This document shows, piece by piece, positions 36,301-47,495 of a stretch of 64,000 nt of DNA. Numbering within the stretch: the first letter of the stretch is position 1; each line of letters starts with the position of its first letter. A program made the position numbers and the translations under genes. The stretch covers positions 62,001-126,000 of the forward strand of contig JAQYUZ010000018.1 of the NCBI GenBank assembly GCA_033819885.1, read 5' to 3'. This DNA comes from Microbotryomycetes sp. JL201 (lineage: Eukaryota; Basidiomycota; Microbotryomycetes). A model generated the notes under the pieces. The model saw only the letters and a program-made list of their open reading frames with translations. It made no database searches and was not told the DNA's origin.

Positions 36301-37671
36301 ACTGAGGTCGAAGAAGATGCTGGTGCTTTCTGCGATACAAAAGAGTCGTCTCGACTTGACGAGAGCGTTGAAATATGTGGTACGTATTTGGTGCCGATCG
36401 ACATGAACAAACTAACGTTCCGAGAATTAGACTCTGCTACTGTCTCGACCGAGAATTTACCATCGGATGAATCTCAACTGTCCCACGAACTCGATGAAAC
36501 TCTACCGCACGGGTCAGGATCTTCCGATATAGATGCAGCGCTATGCGAGACGTTCGAGGCAGTAACGTGCGCCTCAACTGAACCAAGTCTGCAACCTGAG
36601 ACGGCTCGACGATCGTCCGCCACCACACAGTCTGCCACCTCAGCCTCGTGCGAAGCTGATCCCGATGGAGACATGGACGATTTCGTGCAATCGTGTTCAA
36701 TCGTTTTGGATACGCCGCCTCGCATCACATTGCCCGCCGTTGCCGGTTTTGTTCGATTGCCTACGCGAACTCTACCTGGTCTGATTCTTGTCGACATCGA
36801 AAACAAATTGTCGCAGACGCAGGATGATCTTGCGCCGGAGACGAGCGAGGCCGGTGAATCTCTCCCTTCAGACAAATGGGATTCAGACGAGGACGAGGAA
36901 GACTATCTGAAGGTCCCATATGGCGATGCAATCGATGAGACTGGAGCATTCGAGGTCACTTCGCCTCTGAGAGCAGCATACTTGGCCGACGAATCCGCTC
37001 TCCAACTTGTTGAGAGCAGTTTTGACGTTGCTCTGAACGACTTGAATGAGACCTCGCGACTCGATTCGACAAACATGACCGAGGCTGTTCAATTGTACGA
37101 CACGCGATCGGACGAGTTTGATGCTCCCCTTAACGACGTTTCGATCGCTAGCGACACAACAGAGATTGCCACCGTTATCCGGACGCCTGAAGACACGTCA
37201 ATAGTCAATGACCTGTCGAAGGTCAGCGCTGACACTCTGGCCGCCAATGATGGTGCAGACGCTGTTCAAGAGGACGAATATCAGGACTCGGACGTGTTTG
37301 AGTTCGAGCGAGATAGGCGGGAGCTCGTGTTTCAGGACGAATCAGTGTTGTCTGACGAGTCGAGTATCGTCGATGAAGACCAATACAACCGAAATCGGCT
37401 TTTTCACGTGCAACACGTTGCTAGAGACTCGCTCTCGCTAAACGACGATGAAGAAACGGGCACGGCCAACCTGCGTCGTTCAGCGAGAAGTCATGTCGCG
37501 TTGCAAGAGCAAGAAGACACGGCGGACTCGAACGTGTTGAAACGATCGTTGAGGTCAAGAATCGTCACAGTTGACCTCAATTCGTCCACTGGTACGACGA
37601 GCGGCAAAAGTGTCTTGACAAGGTCAACAAGAAGCACCTCGAGAGAGGTCTTGTCAGAGCTGCAACTTTAG
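33370..37671 (+). CDS. CLASP-family microtubule regulator with single N-terminal TOG domain
   Basis: Stabilises microtubules, probably at spindle or cell tips. Exons 33370-33402, 33543-33749, 33820-34313 and 34386-37671 total 4020 bases, 1339 residues. The TOG/CLASP_N domain covers about residues 15-245: QLQAELATLLSWLQKDE, FHAVVRGGAAKQFPDDLARGL, SERTRLSGTALDLIAATTRLG, YIARASATVTSIILHTH, FREKAAEAIACML and the closing WEVYKITWPERVASF. Beyond it lie about 200 residues of Ser/Ala/Arg-rich sequence, the usual microtubule-binding linker, and about 750 residues of very acidic, Glu/Asp/Ser-rich sequence with no second TOG. The start exon is uncertain; an alternative acceptor would remove five residues. 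A 51-base in-frame intron candidate lies at 36380-36430. Confidence 0.87.
36380..36430 (+). other. Candidate in-frame intron (exitron) in CLASP
   Basis: GTACGT donor, ACTAAC branch-like site and ATTAG acceptor flank 51 bases (17 codons) without a stop, inside otherwise continuous coding sequence. Either reading gives a full-length protein. Confidence 0.6.
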
Positions 37672-37878
37672 TTTCCAGCGGTGCGTTTTTTTTGTAATTT
37701 TCAAACTCTATGAATCTCGTCTGGATTTGCATCAGGTTGTAGAGGTCTAGATCCGTCTGTTGCATCAGGAAATGGCATACTCGGAAACGGAAACGAGGCA
37801 AAGATCTCATGTGCAATACGCGCGACATTGATTGAATAGGAAGATGAATGGGGGTCATTTCCCGAGCCTAACCCTCGC

Positions 37879-39843
37879 TCACATGTTGCGCAGCTCGACT
37901 TGATGCTTTTCGTCATCTGCATCTCTCGGCTGCTTGCAAACTGTCAGCGTCATCAGCGGCAGTATCGAAACGAGAACTTGCATGAGGACTGAAAGTGACG
38001 AACGGTTGCTTGTTTGTCACGCCATGTACACCTCCACGGTAAGTCGAGGCAGAGTGACCGTCAAAGCTTTGCTGTTCGAGATCGACAGTAATATCTTGAC
38101 TGCAAGTTTAGGCTTTCAGCCACGTTCGGATCAGCACATGGTAAGGTTATTGCTCACTTGACCGATATTTGTACGCCCTGAACAGACTTGTTAGGTCGAC
38201 TGCGACCACTCTTAAAGTTCCAGCCTTCAGAAGCAGCGCTGACAGTTGGACCAAAGGACGCGCCGTTAGCACGCTCGCTACGCGTGTTGAGCGTTACCAG
38301 GAGGGAGAAGAAATAGACGCTGGACAACTCTGGAATTTAGCCCAGACATCCGACTGTCTCAGACTGGAAATAGCTCACGGCCCCATTAAGAAGGCAGGAA
38401 TAGCAAAGTACAAGCCAGTCTTGTCACCATAGATCATCAGAGCGGGAATTGTGACTTGACAGATCAGCGATAAGCAGTTTGTCTGTTCCAAAGAAACGCA
38501 AGGTCAACTCGAAAAGGTGAGTTCGCTCAATCCAACTCGCCTGGACTGCGCGTAGGACGATTCGTTGGAACATGCTGCAGGGATGGAACATCGTCAGCTT
38601 AGACCAGCCGAAATCGTCAAAGAAAAACTCACTTGCGTGTAGACTTTAACAAGTTTGGAGCCTTGACACTGAGATAGAACCACAATGTAGCAGTGATGAA
38701 CACATCGGCAAGGCTGTCGAGCAATGAATGAGCGTCGGTATGGGCAGGGAATGATTACAGTCTCCGCACGCAGCAGTGATGAACCAGATGTAGGCTGGAG
38801 CACCGAGAGACCTCAGCAAGCCATACGATTCTCGCAGCGCGCGAACTAACCCAGTGGGCTGCATCGGCACGGCCACAGAGCGTGATGCCGTTAGGTGAGA
38901 TCTCATTGAGGGAGTACGTGAGCGACTGACTAGTAGCCATCCAGCTCGTCCCTGGACCAAGTCAGAATGTCAGCTGAGGCAAGCAAAAGCGTTCGCCACA
39001 CGATGGTAGACTGACATGGTGACAAAGTTCTGCCCGAGTTTTCCGAGGTACATAACACTGCCAAAGGCGATGCCAGCGCACGCAAGGATCAAGCCGGGCA
39101 CGATATAAACTCGCCAACCAGAGTCCGAGCTATAAGAGACTTTGTACACACGCCAGGCGTAGAACAAGTGTACGAGCATGGCGATTGCCCCCGCGTATGG
39201 AGGCGTTGCCCTCATTTGCCTGAGTGAGTCGACCACGTTTAGCCCTGTGACTGATTATTGAGTGCAGCCAACGGACCATGGAACAAAAGCCAGCATTTCT
39301 GGTCTTGCGAAATAGTCGACAGCATAGAGATACACCCAAGAGCCTATTGAGCTCTGAAGGTGAGGAGTCGAGCTCCTGAGCTCGTAAAAATCCGCGGAAC
39401 GCACAGTACATCGACTGCGGATCGCAACGGTCATCAATAGCTGTTGCAGAAGAGAAGACCTCAATACGCACAACTTCACCTGTGACCATGAGACAGAGCA
39501 CAGCGACAAGTATCTTGAACATTCTGAAAAGGGCGTGGCGCCGACATGTCAACGCATTGAAAGGGTTTTCTCGAGCGAGATGACGTGCTTGCGGTCATCC
39601 GGATAGCTTGCAAAGTAGATCCACGCTTGAGTGAGCGTCATTCCATAGAACAAGCACTGTCCCCACTCGCTGTCAGTGTTGGGTTGTCGAGCAAACGGCG
39701 TGCTCAGCTTGCGCAGATGCAAATGGCCACAATCTGCGGTCGAACAAAGGGCAATGAGCGGACAGACTAAGATGGATGTAATTGAGACACACAAGAGCTC
39801 CAACAGTGTTGCGGAAACTCGGCAAGACAGTGGCTTGGTCCAT
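37879..39843 (-). CDS. DUF6534-type seven-helix membrane protein of basidiomycetes
   Basis: Multi-exon gene, partly resolved. Exon 1 (39843-39793) and exon 2 (from 39656) join to give FRNTVGALCLFYGMTLTQAWIYFASYPDD, the standard opening of the family. Further exons read FKILVAVLCLMVTGEV, AGAIAMLVHLFYAWRVYKVS, GLILACAGIAFGSVMYLGKL, LADVFITATLWFYLSV, NMFQRIVLRATNCLSLICQVTIP and FAIPAFLMGPVYFFSLLVTLNTRSE, so six to seven helices. The C-terminal tail continues with PFVTFSPHAS and ends near VELRNM. The stop at 37879-37881 is the likeliest; 37913-37915 is the alternative. No biochemical function is known for the family. It starts 248 bp from the divergent P450. Confidence 0.78.
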
Positions 39844-40091
39844 CGTCGGCGAAATGGTCTTTGTCCAAGTCGAAACGCTGTGCCCGACGGTGCAGCGGGT
39901 CTCAAAGCCCCCACGTCTGGATTTTCCGATGCGCTGGTCAGTGTTTCGGCGATCCGACCGAAAAACCCCGACGCTGGTTCTAGCGTGCACGGTCCGCTCC
40001 TCGTGTCCGCCACATGCTGAAAACCGGTCCGGTCACGGGTGGACCATGAGGTGCACGACAAAGGCATCTCTTTTCTTGTATTCGGTCAAGC
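39844..40091. promoter_or_regulatory. Divergent promoter between DUF6534 protein and P450
   Basis: 248 bp shared by two membrane-protein genes. No clear core element was identified. Confidence 0.45.
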
Positions 40092-42206
40092 ATGTCGACC
40101 AAAGCACCAATGTTTCGCGATGGCTTGACCATCCTCTGGTCAAAATCGCTGCTCGCAGACCTGGTGGTGTCCGCCACACTTGCGTTGACGGTGTACTGCG
40201 TTTATCAGGTCAGACCCCCCGTACATCCTGTTTCCCCGCTGACACGCAGAAGCTTGTACCGAATGTGACACAGTTCTGGTTTTCTCCGCTGTCACACATT
40301 CCTGGGCCGCTCACTTGCCGTCTCGGTTTGCCTGGTTGGCAGGCAAGTGGACCCCGTTATGATCTTGGTGTATTTCGAGTACCGACATGTATCCACGCAG
40401 ACTTTACGAGCCTTCAAACTTGACTTTGCACCGCAGCTGGCACAATTGCATGATCAAATGGATAGTCCTCTGATTCGCATCGGGCCGAACCAAGTATCGT
40501 GCGCGGATCCGTCAGCCATTCCACTACTGTACAAGTGAGCTCGAGCCCTCTCGAAAGGCACCACGGGTTTTGATCGGATCGGATTGGCTTGTAGAACCTT
40601 GGACAAGACAGCATTTTACTCGCTGTCAGTCAAGTGTCCGCATCGCATCGTCGCGTCTCTGCTGACAGATCAGAGCGGATATTAGCTTTACATTCACCAA
40701 TGTCGACACGCAAATGTCCACCTTGTAAGGGCACCTCGTCAAGGCGGTCACTTGTCTCTCATCAGTTGACTTTTGTCTTGCTCAGGCCGCACGAGGCTCA
40801 TCGACGGCTGGTTTCATCGGCAAGACTTAACGGTGGTTTACTTGACTGCGCGGCTGACGGTGCGCACTGCAGGACGGCAAACTGTTCACGAAGAAAAACC
40901 TAGTCGAGTTAGAGCCCGTCTTTGATGGCTGCGTCGAATCGTTCCAAGTGGGTTCGGAACTGCTTATTGCTGTCCAATACATTCCGCTCAGGTTGTTGGT
41001 GACGTGCAGAATTGTCTCGATCGGGAAATCGCCGCCGGTAACAAGGAACAAGACTTTGCTCGGATGTTGCGGTACTATACGCTCGACATGACTGGCGAGG
41101 TGGTCGTGAGCGGTCCTTAGTGCCCGAATTAAGCTCGAGGCTCACGCTGACGACGTTAACGTGGCAGTTTGGCGAGCCTTTCGGTGTACTGGCGACCAAC
41201 ACAGACCCAGAAAATATTCTGGATCGAATCGACTTGTCAGTGAATTGGAAACCAGAAGCAGGTCAGGAGGACTCACAATCATCGTGAATGCAGGGCTGTA
41301 TATGGCATCACCATCGGTGGCGTGCACAATTGGATCGTTCCCAAACTTCTCAAAATCGCTCGTCGTTTCAATATCGGCGACGTCAACTTTGTCCGCACAC
41401 GTGCCAAAAAATGTCTCGACCAAAGTCGTGCACGCTTTGAAGCGTCTGGCAAACAATCTGATGACTTGATGTCTAAAATGTTGACTCTGGACCATTTCTC
41501 TGGACGACCATACACGGAGGAGGAAATTCAGGGCATGGCATCCGTGTTTTTCGCCGCGGCAACCGATACGAGCGCAATCGTCTTGCGCGCGTTCATCTAC
41601 TACATGCTTGAGAACCCAGAGTGTCATGCCCGGTTGCTAGACGAGTTGTCGACGGCGGTAACAAACAACAAGTTGACATTGCCTTCACCTACTTATGACC
41701 AAACTCTCGAGTTGAGTTACTTTCAAGCTTGCCTGTGGGAAACGATTCGAATGTGGCCGTCTGTTCATTGGATCTTGCCCCGCGTCGTTCCTCCAAACGG
41801 TTTGACGCTCGCAAACTGTTCAAACACGTTTCTGCCACCGGCGACAGAGATTGGCATCTCGCCATTCGTCTTGCATCGCAACCAACAAACGTTTGGTCCA
41901 GACGCGTCAAAGTTTAATCCAGACCGTTGGCTAGGTCAAGACCAAAATGCAAAAAGACGAATGATGAACAACATCTTGACGTTTGGTTGGGGATCGAGAG
42001 TTTGTTTGGGTAAGAATATGGCATTGATGGGCATCTCGAAGGTTTTGCCTGGTTTGATTCTCGGGTACGAGTTTGCATGGGTGAAGCGAGAGCCTGGCTC
42101 GAAGCACAAATATCCAAAAGGAAGGTCGCAGGAAGGCATAGAAGGAATTGGAGAGCCTTTGGTGGCAGTGAGTCGAGGCACCTCGTCACAGCATGTTTTA
42201 GGCTGA
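40092..42206 (+). CDS. Cytochrome P450 monooxygenase
   Basis: Haem-thiolate oxygenase anchored in the ER. Ten exons (40092-40208, 40274-40342, 40401-40534, 40595-40624, 40686-40724, 40786-40819, 40873-40947, 41010-41099, 41168-41235, 41294-42206) give 1569 bases, 522 residues. The N-terminal anchor is LLADLVVSATLALTVYCVYQFW, then SPLSHIPGP and PLIRIGPNQVSCADP. The I-helix is FFAAATDTSAI, the K-helix ExxR is ETIR, the next motif is FNPDRW, and the haem loop is FGWGSRVCLG with the cysteine ligand. LIRIGPNEVS and DGCVE regions resemble pisatin-demethylase-like fungal P450s. Introns 2 and 6 use GC donors (40343-40344 and 40820-40821), required to keep frame. Substrate cannot be told from sequence. 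Confidence 0.93.
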
Positions 42207-42689
42207 CACGCTTACTCGACAGGTGTCTGGCTTCGTGAGCAGGCTGTAAGAGAGGGAAGAATTGGACGGGCGGACTGACCTTGTTTTCGCAGCTCGGTGC
42301 CCAGTTTGACATGTGGCTCACCGTCTCGCCTCGCCAGCACCATCATTGAGAGATACGAGCTCGAAGAGGTCTAGAAAAAGAGAGTATTTGCACGCGAGTG
42401 CGCAGTATCGGTTCAGGTTTCTCGTGTAAAGTGCCTTTGACATTGAACTTGTCTGGTCAACTCCTGCTGCCCGAATCAGCGAGATATCAAAGCATAGCTT
42501 TGCGACGGAATGAGTAAAAGCAATCTATTGCAGGGTATATCGAGCTGTGAGTTGTCGACCAACAAGCTCGACGCGGTTCAAGCTTATGCCTCGAACTGTG
42601 TCACGTCTCTCTGCGTGATGAAGACAGACTTGATGAGCTCGACACTCTGAATCCATGGGTTCTTGGGCGTCGGATGGTCGCGGAGACGT
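42207..42689. other. Convergent intergenic region, 483 bp
   Basis: Between the 3' ends of the P450 and VTC1. If the VTC1 intron proposed below is not removed, VTC1 coding would extend to 42601. Nothing else is visible. Confidence 0.5.
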
Positions 42690-43473
42690 TCACTGCGTAC
42701 GAAAAGCAGATGAGCAAATGGGACCAGCTTAAGACTGCGCTGACTTGCCGCTGGTTGACGCGCAAAATAAAGTTGACGAGGACGGCGAGGAAAATCAGTC
42801 CGACAATCACCACGGGTCCGTAAGGCTCGTCTGCAAAAGATTGTCCTCAGCAAGCCTGCCGAGGTCACGCATGATGAACGAGAGGGGCGCTCACCATGAT
42901 GTCCTGGGTACCGGTGGATGATTCGATGTCTCCTGACTTGCTGCATCACATACGCATAGGCGATGATGAAGACGGCAATGACGGCGTACACAAAACCCAT
43001 CCACTTTGCAACCTTGTCCTGCGGCCTGGCCGAATTGAACAAGGCGAGAGCAAACGACGAGAGCAGGAACGAAACGCGAAGCCAGTTCAAGAATGTTCGC
43101 TCGGATGCCAGCCAGACCTGCGGCGTCGGCTTTGCGGTCAGCATCTAGCTACGGCTGATGGACAAGATAGACATGACGCCGAACCTTTGGCTCGATCTTG
43201 GATGGATCCGCTCCAAGCTTCTGCAATCCATCGGTGTTTGAAGTCGAGCCTGAAGTGGCGCCGTACGACCTCCGTTGTTGCTCAGCTTCCTCGCTCGTGT
43301 TACCGACGGGAATGTAACCCTGTTGAAAGTGACAATGATATCAGATCAGCCCTCTGTGAATGAGCTATGTGCAGTGACGCAGCACTGACGTCGGTGCGGT
43401 TCTCGCCAAAGAATTGCTGAAGACGAGACGCGAGCCTCTCGTGCATGTGCTTGAGGTTGGATTTTGAGGTCAT
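42690..43473 (-). CDS. VTC1: Vacuolar transporter chaperone subunit VTC1-like (DUF202)
   Basis: Membrane subunit of the polyphosphate polymerase complex of the vacuole. The gene starts MTSKSNLKHMHERLASRLQQ (exon 1, 43473-43390). A second exon begins GYIPVGNTSEEAEQQRR, and the next carries the DUF202 domain: VWLASERTFLNWLRVSFLLS, KWMGFVYAVIAVFIIAYAYV and, after another intron, YGPVVIVGLIFLAVLVNFIL, three helices as in yeast VTC1. The N-terminal extension of about 75 residues is longer than in yeast VTC1. The last 52-base intron (GTCAGC to TACGCAG) puts a TGA directly after VNQRQ; without splicing the frame runs to 42601, adding 45 residues. The spliced form matches the family end better. Confidence 0.85.
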
Positions 43474-43986
43474 CTCGCTGTCGCAGACCGTTGCTAGATA
43501 TTATTGTCTAAAGCACACAGCAGTTAGCCAAAAGAACGGTCGCACAAGGCGCGCAGTGCACGCCATGACAGTCCGTTCCAAGCTAGATTGCAGTCAGAGC
43601 CGCTCTTGAGCAGTGCTCACGAGCTCGGGCGAGCCTATTGCTGTTCTTGCAGCACGTGTGCTCATTGACATTGAGCGCCAGCTTGCGAACTCCGCAGTCG
43701 CTGCTGCACGCAAGCATGCAGGGCGTGAAGCATGCCTGTAGGTCGCCGGAGCAGGCACTCACATCTGTTGAAGGCAGTCGGGTGACCGTGAGTTGGGGTC
43801 GCGTGCGCGTGCACGAGCTGTCGATCAAAAAGTGGCCTGGCCAACCCGCGAGCCAAGTCGGCGCACGTGCGGCTCCGGAAGAAAATGTTTAGGGAAAATT
43901 GTGCGGATTCCAAGTGCGACTGCATGCACCTAGAAATGTTGTATCGTGACATGCAATAGAAACTGCAACATCAAGTCTGTCTGTCT
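43474..43986. other. Intergenic region, 513 bp
   Basis: Between VTC1 (start) and TAN1 (3' end). Frames here are short and featureless; no gene is supported. Confidence 0.5.
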
Positions 43987-45293
43987 TCATTCGCCATCTG
44001 CAAACTGCAACCTCTTTCTAGCGTCGCTCGCCAGAACATCCAAATTGAACTTGCGGTCCTTCCACAGAGCACCATCAACGACCGACAATCCGTACACGCT
44101 CTTCAACACGGTCGGCAGCAGGACGAGGTCTGGGTGCTTTAAATTCGCGGCCACGCTCTGCAAATTCTGCGAGACTTGCTCTGCCTGGCCAGCAGCCGCT
44201 TCTTCAGACTTCAAATTGTCCGGCAGCTCGCGTACGATCGAGCCGAGCAACTCAAAGAGGACGTCTCGCGTGAGGGGAGCGACGTGGTTGCGTAGTTGCG
44301 GGTCGATCTGGTACTACGGAGAGCGATGCTGTCGTCAGTACAGCTCATGAGTTGTACGAGACTCATGCCTCACAGTGACGTGCGTCCTGCCATGCCGTTT
44401 GATCCAGTCTCTGAACGTGTGTCGAATGAGCTCTGTAGACATTTCTCTAATCTTGTCTTCAGAGGAAGCATGACACGTGAACGACACGGGGCTCAGCCTT
44501 TGTGTAAATCTAGAGCCCACAGATTAGCACTTGTATCGCGAATGACGGTGGATGCCGTGTGCTGACCTTGTCTGCGACATGCCGGTTTCTCTGACGTGTT
44601 TGACGACGGCGTGCGTCAGCTCGACCGGATCATATGGCCATCGCGTGGCAATGTATAGTACTGCAAGTCGCTATGATTGTCAGATGCAAGATGTCCTGGA
44701 GATCCGGCAGTATGTGGGCAACTTGCGGCATTCAGTGTCCGTCTCGATGCTTTCGAACGCGAGCTTTTTCCGCTTGCCTTTCGGCACTCCGTCGTCTGCT
44801 TTTGATTTTCCTTTGTGTTTGCTGGCGTTGGCTTTCAGTTGAGCGAGTTCGCGTTCAATGCTTGCCTCGATAGATTCGTCAACATCCGACTCGCAGTCTG
44901 GCGCGTCGACTGCCTCTGGCAGACTCGTTCTCGTCGATGCTAGCAGACTATCACGCTCTTGTCTATGTTGTTCCAATTGTTGCAGCCTCTCTTGAGGGTA
45001 CGTGACCTCTGCGATCTAGCATCGAGAAAGAAGGGTCGAATGAGCCACTGAGCCAGCGAGCGAGCGACGAAGTGGTGCGCCTGGGACGGAGAGAGAGAGT
45101 GCCTGACCTGCTCCAACAAATCGACCGTTTCTGCTGCGGCGCGCTGCTGTTTTCCTCTGATGCACGTGACAAAGATGCCTCTGCCGCCTTGGATCGGTTT
45201 GCGGCTCAAGCGCGTAAACTTGACCTTGGCGTCCTTTGACGACCCGTCATCTTTTGAGCGTTTGTGAGGTCGAGCAGCGGCGTCGTCCGACAT
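43987..45293 (-). CDS. TAN1: THUMP-domain tRNA acetylation adaptor TAN1
   Basis: Presents tRNA to the Kre33/NAT10 acetyltransferase for N4-acetylcytidine at position 12 of Leu and Ser tRNAs. Five exons (45293-45108, 45006-44727, 44660-44567, 44509-44380, 44313-43987) give 1017 bases, 338 residues. The N-terminus is Lys-rich, then GGRGIFVTCIRGKQQRAAAETVDLLEQ. The THUMP part follows: CLLYIATRWPYDPVELTHAVVKH, FTQRLSPVSFTCHAS, and DLVLLPTVLKSVYGLSVVDG ending WKDRKFNLDVL. Intron 2 uses a GC donor (44726-44725, ATGCC|GCAAGT). It starts only 75 bp from the divergent SSL1. Confidence 0.93.
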
Positions 45294-45368
45294 TCGAGTA
45301 GAGGCTGGTTCCGAGGCGAAGACGAACTGCCGCGCTCGCTCGCTCGCTCGCTTTGGCCGACCGACAAG
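45294..45368. promoter_or_regulatory. 75-bp divergent promoter between TAN1 and SSL1
   Basis: All DNA between two start codons on opposite strands. It contains five GCTC repeats (CGCTCGCTCGCTCGCTCGC) at about 45334-45352. Any 5' UTRs must be very short or overlap. Confidence 0.6.
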
Positions 45369-47413
45369 ATGGCCGCACCGGCAAAACGCACGGCCGCCCA
45401 AGCGTTCACGCTCAGTGACGGAGACGATGACCACGACGGCACACCGATCGTGCACTCGGCCCAGCGAGGTGCGAGGCAGGCGCAGCAAGCGCTCGTGTTG
45501 GACGATTCGGACGATGACGACACTCGTGCTGCAACAACGTCAACAGCGAGACCACAAAGGGACAGACGGGCACCCAAGAGGTTTGATCAAGATGGCCTCG
45601 ATGACGACGAGGACAATGATGAAGAGGCCGACGACCAAGCTGGCCGCGACAGGCGCCTGAAGCAGACAACGAGGCGCACTTCAACGTCCAACGCTGCGGC
45701 TGTACGCAAACAGCGCTCAGAGAACAAGCAGAAGGGTAGGGCGTGGGAAGGCGAGTTTCTACATACCTGGGACGACGTACAAGAGGACGAGCGAGGTACG
45801 CTTGAAGGCGCCGTCAGTGGCGCACTCCTCAACGCAAAGACGAGGCGGTCAGTCTAGCTGCCCACGTGACAAGCAGAAGACACATGGACGCTCGCGTGCT
45901 GACGACAGTGATCAAAAGCATCCTGCGAGACACGGCGTCGATTCAGCGAGGCATCATCAGACACGTCTACCTCGTCATTGACCTGTCAACGGCCATGCTC
46001 GAACGAGAATTCAAATCTACTTGGCTCGACCTGACGCTGCAGTACGCAAAAGCAAGTTGGTCATTTCCGGAGGCGACGCATGGGACAGCGCAAAGCTGAC
46101 CTCGTGCCGACGATCGTACAGGAGTTTATTACCGAGTTCTTTGACCAGAACCCAATCAGTCAGATGGCCGTCGCTGTCACTCGAGACGGACAGGCAGAGC
46201 GTATGACGCCGCTTGGAGGTCGGTGGCGGTACAAGATGACCGATGGGCACGCTTCACTGAAAAGAGATTCTCCTGTTACAGGAAACCCCGTTGACCATCT
46301 CAAAGTGCTGCAAAACAAGCGCAAGCTCGAACCTAGAGGCGACGCAAGTCTGCAGAACGTTCTCACGCTTGCCAAGTCGGGTCTTTCGCAAGTTGATCTC
46401 GCACAGTCACAAAGGCGCTCCTGACGGTCCTCATCCAGGCATCTACCACCACACGGATCTCGAGAAGTCATCATTATTCTGGGCTCGTTGACGACCTGTG
46501 ACCCGGGCAACATACACAACACGATCAAAGAGGTCGAGAAGGAGAGGTGAGCAGCTGTTGGCTATCGCGAATGAGCAGTCGCAATTCTGAGAGAACCTGA
46601 GAAATCAGGATACGAGTGAACATCATCGGACTGTCGGCCGAAATGAAAATCTGTCGCGACATTGCGAGCCAGACAAAGGGTGGGCTTCGGGGTTTCGGCT
46701 CATGACGGATAGGCTGATACAATGGTCTCAGGCACGTACAATGTCGCTCGAGACGATCTCTACCTCCGTGAACTGTTGTTCGAGTTTGTGTCGCCGCCGC
46801 CGACGCTGGGGCCGTCCCACTCTCACGTTCTCGGCGGGCCTTCGCCTGCTGCACCCACTTCGTCGGCCGACCTCATGTTGATGGGCTTTCCCCAGCTCGT
46901 TCAAGGTCACTTTAGCGGCATCTGCTCGTGCCACGTCAAACTAAAGTCATCTGGATACAAGTGTCCGAGATGCAAGAGCCGAATATGCGACGTGCCGACA
47001 GAGTGCAAAGTGTGTTCGCTGACGGTCGTCAATGCCGCCCAATTGGCCAGGAGCTATCGTCACTTGTTTCCGGTAAGATTGGTCGTTCTTTTTATTGAAC
47101 CCTTCGCTGATGGCGCCCAACAGGTGGCTAATTACGAACGAGTGTTGGCGTAAGCGCGCAATGCACCTTTTCACTTCTGAACTCGTTAGACTGATCTTGG
47201 GTCCTTGGATTCTGCAGCAACGAAACCGGGTATCCGTCGGCGTGCCACTCGTGCTCTTTTCCTTTTCCGACAACACATTTGTCATCCAATGTACCTGCCG
47301 ACATTTCCCCTCTCGGTCGGTATCAATGTCCCGAGTGCAAGAACCATTTTTGCCTTGATTGTGACAAGCTCGTACACGACGCTCTCGGCTTCTGTCCAGG
47401 TTGTTGTAACTAG
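45369..47413 (+). CDS. SSL1: TFIIH core subunit SSL1/p44
   Basis: Structural subunit that stimulates the XPD/Rad3 helicase in transcription initiation and nucleotide excision repair. Nine exons (45369-45847, 45877-46051, 46122-46218, 46282-46387, 46439-46546, 46609-46679, 46732-47072, 47124-47149, 47218-47413) give 1599 bases, 532 residues. The first 140 residues are acidic and disordered, longer than in yeast. The von Willebrand A domain includes [59 protein letters not shown] and [17 protein letters not shown]. The C4 zinc domains follow: [18 protein letters not shown] and [20 protein letters not shown]. Introns 2 and 4 both have GC donors (46052-46053, 46388-46389). Confidence 0.96.
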
Positions 47414-47495
47414 AGCTGTTCGAAATCCAACCGAGCAATACTTCAAACTCAAACTTTGTCGTCAAACGACAAAGTCAAACGAGCCGTGTCCCTTG

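Noticed and set aside
38169-38432. Plus-strand frame that looks like a mitochondrial presequence
   Set aside because: The opposite strand encodes the C-terminus of the DUF6534 protein (YFFSLLVTLNTRSERANG), so this is an antisense shadow with no ATG.
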